A stretch of DNA of 64,000 nt from Paenibacillus sp. YN15 (GTDB taxonomy: Bacteria; Bacillota; Bacilli; Paenibacillales; NBRC-103111). How positions within the stretch are numbered: the first letter of the stretch is position 1; every line of letters starts with the position of its first letter. The stretch lies in contig NZ_QMFA01000013.1 in NCBI RefSeq assembly GCF_003285005.1, positions 1-64,000 of the forward strand, read 5' to 3'. Shown piece after piece: positions 1 to 6,999 of the stretch. A model generated the notes under the pieces. That model was not told where the DNA came from and did not search any database. It saw only the letters and a list, made by a program, of their open reading frames with translations. The position numbers and the translations under genes were made by a program.

Positions 1-91
1 AGAATAGTACACTCAGTATCTCATGGTGTTCTACTCTTTTGAAGGTGGTCTCAGTTTGACGCTTACGGAGATATTCGCCACCTGGCCGAAA

Positions 92-1326
92 GTCGCACTT
101 CGTATGGAGTGCGTGGATTGAAATAAATCCCACAGAGATCAACACTTCTTGGTCCGCGTCGCACTTCGTATGGAGTGCGTGGATTGAAATAGCCCTGCGT
201 TATTTGCGGAGAATCCACTAACGTGTCGCACTTCGTATGGAGTGCGTGGATTGAAATCAAACCAAGGAGGCGAAAACAGAAATGAGCAACGTCGCACTTC
301 GTATGGAGTGCGTGGATTGAAATACATTCAAATTTTGTTCATAATCAGGTTTCCTAAAGTCGCACTTCGTATGGAGTGCGTGGATTGAAATTAAGCTGGC
401 TTGCGGACTCTGGCGAAGGAAGTCGTCGCACTTCGTATGGAGTGCGTGGATTGAAATTGTGCCGCTGCCGCAAAAAGGGATGATAATTTGGGTCGCACTT
501 CGTATGGAGTGCGTGGATTGAAATAATTGATTGAGGTGGAAAAAGCCATTTCCGCCATGTCGCACTTCGTATGGAGTGCGTGGATTGAAATATCCTCCGT
601 GAGGGGGCGGAGGGGGAAGCGGAATGTCGCACTTCGTATGGAGTGCGTGGATTGAAATCTGTTGAGGAACGCTTCGTGAAGGCTAAATGATGGTCGCACT
701 TCGTATGGAGTGCGTGGATTGAAATGACGCGTACGCCGGATCAGTAGCGTATCCGCACGCGTCGCACTTCGTATGGAGTGCGTGGATTGAAATCCGTTTA
801 AGCGGACTAGCGGCAGCGCCGTGCTGGCCGCACTTCGTATGGAGTGCGTGGATTGAAATCTACGGGGTACAGGATTGGAATAAAACCAGCAAGCCGCACT
901 TCGTATGGAGTGCGTGGATTGAAATAGTCATCGAACTTGCCTATTGGGACAATGACTCGCCGCACTTCGTATGGAGTGCGTGGATTGAAATACACAATCG
1001 TGGGTTTGGATGTATGGAAATTAAAAGCCGCACTTCGTATGGAGTGCGTGGATTGAAATCCGTGTACCATCTTTATCCTCCTTTACGGATTATGCCGCAC
1101 TTCGTATGGAGTGCGTGGATTGAAATACCGGCCGCCGGTCCGGGCAATACCGGCACATAGTCGCACTTCGTATGGAGTGCGTGGATTGAAATCGCGTAGA
1201 TTATCACCGGGATAGCCCACCCCGCGTCGCACTTCGTATGGAGTGCATGGATTGAAATCTCCTCCGTGATATCCGTGAAGTTAGCAATATCCGGTCGCAC
1301 TTCGTATGGAGTGCGTGGATTGAAAT
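92..1326 (+). CRISPR. CRISPR array 1, type I-C repeats
   Basis: Nineteen 33-bp repeats separated by 18 spacers of about 33-35 bp. Repeats start GTCGCACTTCGTATGGAG and end GCGTGGATTGAAAT. The ATTGAAA end fixes the plus-strand reading direction. Five consecutive repeats (827, 893, 959, 1027, 1094) carry C instead of T at base 2, and the repeat at 1226 has GCATGG for GCGTGG. The 91 bp before the first repeat do not resemble the leaders of arrays 2 and 3, so the true leader end is outside the window or lost. Confidence 0.97.
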
Positions 1327-1467
1327 TAGCCCCAATGTGCCGCGGCACTGTGAGTATATCTTAGAGGATTGCATTTCAGATAGAACGCAGGGGGTTGGTT
1401 ATACCTGGGTACTCTCATGTTATACTCTGTCATGCTGGAGAAGGAATAGAGGGAAGGGGATACGGTT

Positions 1468-1554
1468 ATGAGCAGTTGTGACTGCCAGCAGCAGTTACCG
1501 TATGATTTTGCCTCTTATGTCAGTTGTAATGTGAAAATGGCGGACTATTTATGA
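1468..1554 (+). CDS. Possible 28-aa small protein upstream of the fic remnant
   Basis: ATG at 1468 follows a GGGAAGGGG ribosome-binding site. The frame codes 28 residues with three cysteines near the start and stops at 1554 in an ATGA overlap with the fic start at 1551. The overlap suggests translational coupling. Fic toxins are often preceded by a small antitoxin, but no (S/T)xxxE(G/N) inhibitory motif is visible, so this is only a possible antitoxin or a broken piece of one. Confidence 0.3.
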   Translation: MSSCDCQQQLPYDFASYVSCNVKMADYL

Positions 1555-2129
1555 AACCATTCTTGGATAAATATACACTGACGAAACAACAGAATTTGTT
1601 TCTGGCCAAAAGAAATGGGATGAAAATATATACTGCGGAATGAAAATGGAGAATCGCAATATCACGTTTCCGCAAACACAAACGATTTTAAACGGAGTTA
1701 ACGTACCTGGTGTTACATTGGATGACCTTCAGGCTGTTCTCAATATGCGAGACGCTTGGCGTTATCTCATGAATGTTCACAGATGATGTGCTTCCAATTC
1801 CGGTACCAAGCGAAGTTGAGCAAGAGCTAGCCGATTTGCTGGCTGCCGACATGAGCACAACTGAACGTGCGATCACGGCATTTTTGTGGGGAGCAAGACG
1901 GCAAATGTTTTGGGAAGGCAATAAGCGGACTTCTCTATTACTCGCCAATAAGTTTCTAGTCGAGCAAGGGCATGGCATGCTCAAGGTTACGGAAAAAAAT
2001 ATGGGGCGATTTAATGAACTGCTTTCTGTGTACTATAGCACCAACGATATGGATCAGATCAAAGGTTTTTTGTATGAGCATGCGATCCATGGCATTGATT
2101 TCGAGCTTGGGCCTCGCGGAACGGAATAG
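1551..2129 (+). pseudogene. Fic/DOC-family protein pseudogene
   Basis: Three reading-frame pieces together read as a Fic protein. The first, from ATG 1551, gives MKPFLDKYTLTKQQNLFLAK. A frameshift near 1605 continues as a segment including KKWDENIYCGMKMENRN and ends MRDAWRYLMN. Near 1770 a second break, apparently with loss of a middle part, leads into the 1773-2129 frame. That last frame holds the Fic core FWEGNKRTS, but the usual HxFx start of the motif reads MFWE, so the catalytic histidine is missing. Fic enzymes normally transfer AMP to target hydroxyls; this copy is expected to be inactive. Confidence 0.75.
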
Positions 2130-2356
2130 GAATGAGAAGTCGAATTTTACGGTCGAATAAACCAAGGGAGCTTGCTTCTTAGTCAGCCCAACCCCAACCC
2201 TTCTCTCGATAGAAGGTTTTTTGTTGTTTTGCCCCGGCAAAGAGAGGAAAAGGTTGGAAAAGCTAAGGACACAACGAAGGAATTTGTAAAATTATGTAGA
2301 AGTGAAGTATAGGTCGAATTACTCACTTTCAATGTCCAGATTTTTTTGAAGTGTGT

Positions 2357-2386
2357 GGAACCTTTTACCCTCTATTTGGGATCTAT
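2357..2386 (+). promoter_or_regulatory. Candidate ECF-type promoter before the cas-linked sigma gene
   Basis: GGAACC at 2357-2362 is followed by TTTT, a combination typical of -35 elements read by ECF sigma factors. About 16 bp downstream is GGATCTATAT, a poor match to the usual CGTC-type -10. The ATG of the sigma gene lies about 60 bp downstream. Autoregulation by the encoded sigma factor is an inference. Confidence 0.3.
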
Positions 2387-2421
2387 ATTTATATAGGGAC
2401 AACTCCAAGGGAGGGTCAGGC

Positions 2422-2946
2422 ATGGGGGACGAAGACAATATCAAAGCCCAAAAAGGCGATATGGAAGCTTTTGTTAGGATTGTTGTTTCAAGTTTACCGA
2501 TACTCTGTCAAATTGCAGCTTCTATTTTAAAAAATGAGCTGGACCAATCTGATGCTGTCAGCAATACGATAACCAAAGGCTTGCAATCCGTGAAGAAGGG
2601 TAAACATGTTAAGAATTACTTGAGCTGGTTCCGCAAGGTTGTTCGAAACGAGTGTTTTAAAATACATAACAAAAACCGTGCACAAATTAATCTTTGCAAA
2701 AGAATAAATAAAATGTCCCCTCGACTCCCGGATGCTCTTTCTGCGTTCTCTATCGATCTTTCCTCCTATACCGATTGCCTCAACCCGCTAGAACGTCAAA
2801 TTATTATTGAATCCTATTCATCGGATCTGACCAATCAGGAAATCGCCAGCAAGTTGAACCTTCCCCTAGGAACTGTAAAATCCAGCAAAAGCCGTGCTCT
2901 TGCCAAAATGAAGCTGAATACAAAAAAGGGAGGAATCCGTTTATGA
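2422..2946 (+). CDS. ECF-type RNA polymerase sigma factor, coupled to cas3
   Basis: A 174-residue protein with the two parts of an ECF sigma factor. Region 2 contains NYLSWFRKVVRNECFKI (about residues 75-92), the segment that melts the -10 promoter element. C-terminal region 4 begins LNPLERQIIIESY and holds the helix-turn-helix NQEIASKLNLPLGTVKSSKSR that binds the -35 element. ATG 2422 was chosen because GGGAGGG lies 8 bp upstream; an in-frame GTG at 2353 lacks one. The TGA stop overlaps the cas3 ATG (ATGA, 2943-2946), so the two are probably one operon. No anti-sigma gene is adjacent. An ECF sigma factor is not a normal part of a type I-C locus. A role in driving cas or CRISPR transcription is inference; the assignment as sigma factor is fairly safe. 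Confidence 0.8.
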   Translation: MGDEDNIKAQKGDMEAFVRIVVSSLPILCQIAASILKNELDQSDAVSNTITKGLQSVKKGKHVKNYLSWFRKVVRNECFKIHNKNRAQINLCKRINKMSPRLPDALSAFSIDLSSYTDCLNPLERQIIIESYSSDLTNQEIASKLNLPLGTVKSSKSRALAKMKLNTKKGGIRL

Positions 2947-5522
2947 CAGAAGCCCGAAATGATAAGGATCATGCGATTCCAGTTTCTCTTCAGGATAAGG
3001 TCGAATTGATGCTTAGCAGCGCCCTGCAGGACTACTACGGCTCTCGCAATTACGATATAAACATACAGGACCCAGACGTGTACATAGCCCACATCAGTGA
3101 TAAAGAAAAGCGTGTTCAGACCGTGCCTGAGCATTTGGAGGCTGTTAAGGAAGGCTGCGAGACTTTCGGGAAGAAGGCAGGGGTATCCTATCTGGCCGGA
3201 ATGGCCGGGCTTTTGCATGATATGGGGAAAAATACCCCATCCTTCAAACGATATATTCAGTTGGCAACCGCGGACCCTGATCATCCGCCTAGAAGAGGCT
3301 CTGTAGACCATTCCACTGCAGGAGGAAGGTGGGTATACCAACGATACTGCCACGACGCGGCTTCACCGGTAAGCAGGATAGCGGCGGAATGGATTGCCAA
3401 TTGCGTGATCTCCCATCACCAGGGGTTAAGGGACTACTTGGGACCGGAGGCAAGCTCCCCTTTTCTGGACCGGGTTCTGGAGAAAAAAGACGGGATGGAG
3501 GAATATGAGCAGGCGGTTGCTGCTTTTGTGTCGAGATATGATCTGGAGAAACTGGATCAATACTTTGCACTGGCTGTTGCCGAACTGGAGGAGATTATAC
3601 GGAAGGTCAAAGCCAATAGGCTGAAGCCCATCATCTACTCGCTGCTCAATAAGTACCTGTTTAGTTGCCTGCTTGATGCAGACCGTTCAGATACCCGCCA
3701 GTTTGAAGAGGGAAAGAAAGAGCCTTGGGAAAAGGATAATCGCTGGTTTTTTGCCCAGAGCTATGAGCGAGTGCTGCAAAGGCTGAATGAGATGAACGGA
3801 GGCGAGGCAGCGGACAAACCGATCAACCGCTTGCGAAGCCAGATGTCTCAGCAATGTGAAGAATTTGCCGTTCACCCCTCCGGCATCTACACCTTGTCCA
3901 TTCCAACCGGTGGCGGAAAGACGCTGGCAAGCTTGCGTTATGCTTTAAAGCATGCACTGGCACATGGCAGAGAGAGGATCATTTACATTGTGCCGTATAC
4001 AACCATCATTGAGCAGAATGCCAAGGAAGTCCGTGACATTTTGCAGGATGAGGAGCATATTCTGGAGCATCACTCCAATATTTTGGATGACCAAGATACG
4101 GATACGAACAAAAGTGATTATCTGGTTCGTAAAGAAAGATTGAGCCTGATCCGGGACAATTGGGATAGCCCCATTATTTTTACAACAATGGTTCAGTTCT
4201 TGAATACAATTTACGCCAAGGGAACGCGGAATACCCGAAGGCTGCATCGGCTTTGTAATGCGGTTATTATTTTTGACGAGGTGCAGGCCGTTCCTCCCAA
4301 GTGCATTTCTTTGTTTAACGCCGCGCTGAACTTTTTGCATGTGCTGGGGAATTCCTCGATTTTGTTGTGCACAGCCACTCAACCGGCCCTTCATTTTGTG
4401 AAGAATCGTCTCCAGATGCCGGAGCAGGCCGAGATCATTCAGAATCGGGAGGAGGTCAGCGATCAGTTTAAAAGAGTGGAGCTTATAAACCGGGTAACAT
4501 CTGCCGGCTGGGATACAGAGGAACTGACACAATTCATTCAGGAGCGGATGATGGAGGTTAGAAGCACTCTTGTTGTCTTGAATACTAAATCAGCCGTGCG
4601 GAAGCTTTACACCCATCTGACAAAGGAGTCGGGTGCAGACGAAGAGGAATTGTTGATTGTTCATTTGAGTACCAATATGTGCCCGGCCCACCGCCGTGAG
4701 GTGTTGGAGAAGGTCAACAAAGCATTGGACCCAAAAAATCCCAAACGCATTATTTGTATCAGCACACAATTAATCGAAGCAGGGGTAAATGTAAGCTTCC
4801 AATGTGTCATTCGCTCCTTGGCGGGACTGGATTCCATTGCCCAGGCGGCAGGGCGTTGCAACCGGCATGGCGAAGTTCTTTCGCGGGAGGTGTATATGAT
4901 CCGTTCAGCGGAAGAAAAGTTGTCCAAGCTGCCTCACATCAAAATCGGAGCGGAAACCACCGAGCGGGTGATGCGGGATTATGAGAGCAATCCTGGAAAG
5001 TACGGGGGAAGCCTGCTTTCTCCCAAGGTGATAGAGGAGTATTTCCGGTTATATTACGACCGGATTAAAGAGGAGTTGGATTACCCGATTCCCCGTCTGG
5101 AGAAAAATATGTTCGATCTCCTGAACAAAAACCAGGCATATTATGAATCTTATTGTCGCACATACGGCAATCCTCCTGAGCTTTACAGCTACGCTGCATT
5201 TGCTACTGCCGAGCAGCACTTTGAGGTCATTTCCCAGGCTACTGTGGCTGTACTGGTTCCTTTCAATGAGGAGGCCAATAATATCCTGCTGGATCTGAAC
5301 GGTGCGGCGGCGCCGGAGAGGTTGGGTGAATTGCTGCGCAAAGCTCAGCAATACGTGGTGAATGTATACGATCCGGAGCGCAAGGCATTGGAGCGGGAGG
5401 GGCATATTTTCAGTCTGCTACACGGGCAGATATTCGCACTTCAAAAACAAGCTTACTCCCTGGAGTTCGGGCTGGACCCGGACGGGGAAGGCGGAAGCTC
5501 TATGGGATTTGAAGATGTATAA
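2943..5522 (+). CDS. cas3: CRISPR-associated nuclease/helicase Cas3 (type I-C)
   Basis: An 859-residue Cas3 with an N-terminal HD nuclease and a superfamily 2 helicase. HD residues are H50, H64, HD 92-93 and the later DHSTAGG and SHHQG segments. The helicase has Walker A PTGGGKT near residue 322, DEVQ box near 445, CTATQP near 477 and motif VI QAAGRCNRHG near 634. All key residues look intact, so it should unwind and degrade target DNA after Cascade recruitment. It overlaps the sigma gene by four bases and is followed by a bidirectional terminator. About 750 bp therefore separate it from cas5c, where most I-C operons run cas3-cas5 directly. Confidence 0.97.
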   Translation: MTEARNDKDHAIPVSLQDKVELMLSSALQDYYGSRNYDINIQDPDVYIAHISDKEKRVQTVPEHLEAVKEGCETFGKKAGVSYLAGMAGLLHDMGKNTPSFKRYIQLATADPDHPPRRGSVDHSTAGGRWVYQRYCHDAASPVSRIAAEWIANCVISHHQGLRDYLGPEASSPFLDRVLEKKDGMEEYEQAVAAFVSRYDLEKLDQYFALAVAELEEIIRKVKANRLKPIIYSLLNKYLFSCLLDADRSDTRQFEEGKKEPWEKDNRWFFAQSYERVLQRLNEMNGGEAADKPINRLRSQMSQQCEEFAVHPSGIYTLSIPTGGGKTLASLRYALKHALAHGRERIIYIVPYTTIIEQNAKEVRDILQDEEHILEHHSNILDDQDTDTNKSDYLVRKERLSLIRDNWDSPIIFTTMVQFLNTIYAKGTRNTRRLHRLCNAVIIFDEVQAVPPKCISLFNAALNFLHVLGNSSILLCTATQPALHFVKNRLQMPEQAEIIQNREEVSDQFKRVELINRVTSAGWDTEELTQFIQERMMEVRSTLVVLNTKSAVRKLYTHLTKESGADEEELLIVHLSTNMCPAHRREVLEKVNKALDPKNPKRIICISTQLIEAGVNVSFQCVIRSLAGLDSIAQAAGRCNRHGEVLSREVYMIRSAEEKLSKLPHIKIGAETTERVMRDYESNPGKYGGSLLSPKVIEEYFRLYYDRIKEELDYPIPRLEKNMFDLLNKNQAYYESYCRTYGNPPELYSYAAFATAEQHFEVISQATVAVLVPFNEEANNILLDLNGAAAPERLGELLRKAQQYVVNVYDPERKALEREGHIFSLLHGQIFALQKQAYSLEFGLDPDGEGGSSMGFEDV

Positions 5523-5526
5523 GAAG

Positions 5527-5554
5527 AAAAACCCGCCAAAGGCAGGTTTTCTCA
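5527..5554. terminator. Bidirectional terminator after cas3
   Basis: The stem AAACCCGCC/GGCAGGTTT has a 3-nt AAA loop and is followed by TTTTCT on the plus strand. Read on the minus strand it is followed by TTTTTCTTCTT, a better T-run. It should end the sigma-cas3 transcript and also the antisense unit coming from 5615. Confidence 0.7.
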
Positions 5555-5582
5555 CCATAACATAATTGCCAAGCAATTCATA

Positions 5583-5608
5583 ATTTTCAATCCCCGCTTT
5601 TCAGCGAC
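5583..5608 (-). repeat. Solitary degenerate CRISPR repeat, antisense, downstream of cas3
   Basis: Read on the minus strand, 26 nt begin GTCGCTGAAAAGC and end GGGGATTGAAAAT. The first six bases match array 2 repeats (GTCGCT) and the end matches the I-C GCGTGGATTGAAAT end with small changes. The middle is shortened to a perfect CGCT/AGCG stem closed by a GAAA tetraloop. The conserved stem with GATTGAAA argues against chance and suggests a Cas5c-recognisable hairpin. Confidence 0.6.
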
Positions 5609-5615
5609 AAATACA

Positions 5616-5651
5616 ACATACAGTGTAGCATAGAACGATTTATAAGGACAA
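5616..5651 (-). promoter_or_regulatory. Promoter for the antisense repeat unit
   Basis: On the minus strand TTGTCC (5651 to 5646) is followed after 18 bp by TACACT (5627 to 5622), preceded by TGC as an extended -10. The string CTATGCTACACT is nearly the same as CTATGCTATACT in the array 3 leader. Transcription would start only about 7 nt before the repeat. Confidence 0.5.
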
Positions 5652-5660
5652 ATATCCAAC

Positions 5661-5714
5661 ATGACCTTTTTTTTAAAAATGCATTGTAAAATCCAAGCAA
5701 ATGATATATCCTAA
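5661..5714 (+). CDS. Possible 17-aa ORF divergent from the antisense repeat unit
   Basis: ATG 5661 starts a 17-codon frame, MTFFLKMHCKIQANDIS, with AAGGA about 14 bp upstream. It is reported only because CreT-type toxins beside CRISPR-like antitoxin RNAs are tiny and divergent or upstream. The spacing of the ribosome-binding site is poor and the frame could be chance. Confidence 0.12.
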   Translation: MTFFLKMHCKIQANDIS

Positions 5715-5831
5715 ATCTAGGGATATATTGAAAATTCCATAACATATCATTGCAATGCAATACATAAGAAAAGTGGTGGTGCTGCTCAGGCTTTTGTTAG
5801 TCTGAAAGCTTAACATCAAGAAATGAGAGTA

Positions 5832-5854
5832 GGAGCGATCATCGCTCTCCTTTT
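5832..5854 (+). terminator. Hairpin with T-run before the IS3 OrfA gene
   Basis: GGAGCGAT and ATCGCTCTCC form a near-perfect stem with a one-base loop, followed by TTTT. It lies 12 bp upstream of the OrfA start. It may be a terminator, an attenuator or part of an old insertion-sequence end. The bases from 5715 to 5831 hold only an 8-bp inverted repeat (ATATATCC/GGATATAT) and no gene. Confidence 0.3.
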
Positions 5855-5865
5855 GAGGTGACCTA

Positions 5866-6156
5866 ATGAAAAGGAAAAGCCACGATAACGAGTTTAAACA
5901 GCAAGTCATCTACATGATACAAAACCAAGGAAAAGCTGTTTCTTTGGTTGCGCGGGAATTAAGTCTGCACAACAGCACTATCTATCGATGGGTGGCGGAG
6001 TTCAAGCAGGAAAGAGCAAAATCCAATTTCAGAAGCGGACAACAGAAGCCGGATCAAGTGACATTCCGGCATATGATCAAACGAATCCGCGATTTGGAGG
6101 AGGAGAACGATATCCTAAAAAGAGCCACTCACTTCTTCACTAAAGACGGGCGTTGA
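5866..6156 (+). mobile_element. Orphan IS3-family OrfA (transposase helix-turn-helix subunit)
   Basis: An intact 96-residue OrfA. The N-terminal helix-turn-helix contains HDNEFKQQVIYMI and SLHNSTIYRWVAEF, and a leucine-zipper-like end contains IRDLEEENDILKRAT. This is the full usual OrfA length. No OrfB catalytic frame follows; only 120 bp separate it from cas5c, and no second inverted end is obvious. It is either the stub of an IS3 insertion that split cas3 from cas5c, or a retained DNA-binding protein. The open frame without decay makes the second option worth testing. A transposition role alone is not possible without OrfB. Confidence 0.8.
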
Positions 6157-6212
6157 TCTATCTGTTACTCGGCCAGCACTGTTTTCAGTAGCGTAAAGGT
6201 CCAGCTCCAGAA

Positions 6213-6240
6213 GGAAACTGGTCCTAATTACGAATAATAT
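6213..6240 (+). promoter_or_regulatory. Candidate promoter of the cas5c-cas8c-cas7c-cas4-cas1-cas2 operon
   Basis: GGAAAC (6213-6218) is followed after 16 bp by TAATAT (6235-6240), 37 bp before the cas5c ATG. The TAATAT fits a housekeeping -10, while GGAAAC resembles the ECF -35 GGAACC before the sigma gene. Which sigma factor reads it cannot be decided from sequence. Confidence 0.35.
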
Positions 6241-6276
6241 TTTGAAATCGACTGTTTGTAAAAGGAGGTGAGAACA

Positions 6277-6984
6277 ATGCGGAACCAAATTGAATTTGAG
6301 TTATACGGGAAATATGCCCTCTTTACTGATCCTTTGACGAAGCTCGGGGGAGAGAAGCTCAGCTACCAGGTCCCCACCTACCAAGCATTGAAGGGAATCG
6401 TCGAAAGCATCTACTGGAAGCCTACGCTCACCTGGTACATCGATAAAGTGAGGGTGATGAATGTCATTCAGACGGAGTCCAAGGGGATGCGGCCCATTGA
6501 ATATAATGGCGGTAATACACTGGCATATTACACGTATTTGAAGGATGTCCGGTACAGAGTATTGGCCCATTTTGAATTTAACCCGCACCGTGAGGATCTG
6601 GCTCATGACCGTAATGAACATAAGCATCACAACATTAGCAAGCGGGCGTTGGCGGCAGGAGGGCGGCGGGATATTTTTCTGGGAGTCAGAGAATGCCAGG
6701 GGTATGTGGAGCCTTGTTCCTTCTATGAGGACAAAGGTTTCTACGATGATGTTCCAGAGGTGCATTTTGGCATGATGCTGCACGGCATCAGCTACCCGGA
6801 TGAAACGCCTACCGGAGAGCAGCTAACCCGCTTATGGCCTGTTACGATGAAGAAGGGGATTATCAGCTTTATCCCTCCCGAGCAATGCACCATAACCCGC
6901 AGCATGGGAACAGGAGCAATCAAGCCGTTTGGCCCTGGGAACATGCAAGGAGTGGACGAACTGTATGAGGAGTATTTTTCGTAA
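6277..6984 (+). CDS. cas5c: Cas5c (Cas5d), pre-crRNA processing nuclease of type I-C
   Basis: A 235-residue Cas5c. ATG 6277 was chosen because AAAGGAGGTG sits 8 bp upstream; the in-frame GTG at 6268 lies inside that site. In I-C systems this protein replaces Cas6: it cuts pre-crRNA at the base of the repeat hairpin and stays on the crRNA handle in Cascade. Y46, K116 and H117 fall exactly at the positions known as catalytic in Bacillus halodurans Cas5d, so processing activity is expected. It starts the effector operon and cas8c follows after 15 bp. Confidence 0.96.
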   Translation: MRNQIEFELYGKYALFTDPLTKLGGEKLSYQVPTYQALKGIVESIYWKPTLTWYIDKVRVMNVIQTESKGMRPIEYNGGNTLAYYTYLKDVRYRVLAHFEFNPHREDLAHDRNEHKHHNISKRALAAGGRRDIFLGVRECQGYVEPCSFYEDKGFYDDVPEVHFGMMLHGISYPDETPTGEQLTRLWPVTMKKGIISFIPPEQCTITRSMGTGAIKPFGPGNMQGVDELYEEYFS

Positions 6985-6999
6985 GGGGGATGCGAAGCG

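Larger units (their letters stand above)
5521..5615 (-). ncRNA. Candidate antisense crRNA-like small RNA (mini-CRISPR)
   Basis: On the minus strand a compact unit can be read: promoter (-35 5646-5651, -10 5622-5627), expected start near 5615, a solitary CRISPR-repeat-like element (5608 to 5583), a spacer-like stretch of about 32 nt starting TGAATTGCTTGGCAATTATG, and a terminator (5550 to 5527) ending in a T-rich run. This is the layout of crRNA-like regulators of Cascade and of CreA-type RNA antitoxins found inside cas loci. The spacer-like part also contains a 6-bp inverted repeat (AATTGC/GCAATT), so a structured RNA is an alternative. No matching target was found by eye. Confidence 0.4.

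Noticed and set aside
6286-6293. TGAATTTG at the cas5c start as target of the same spacer
   Set aside because: A six- to seven-base match without the expected PAM is too weak.
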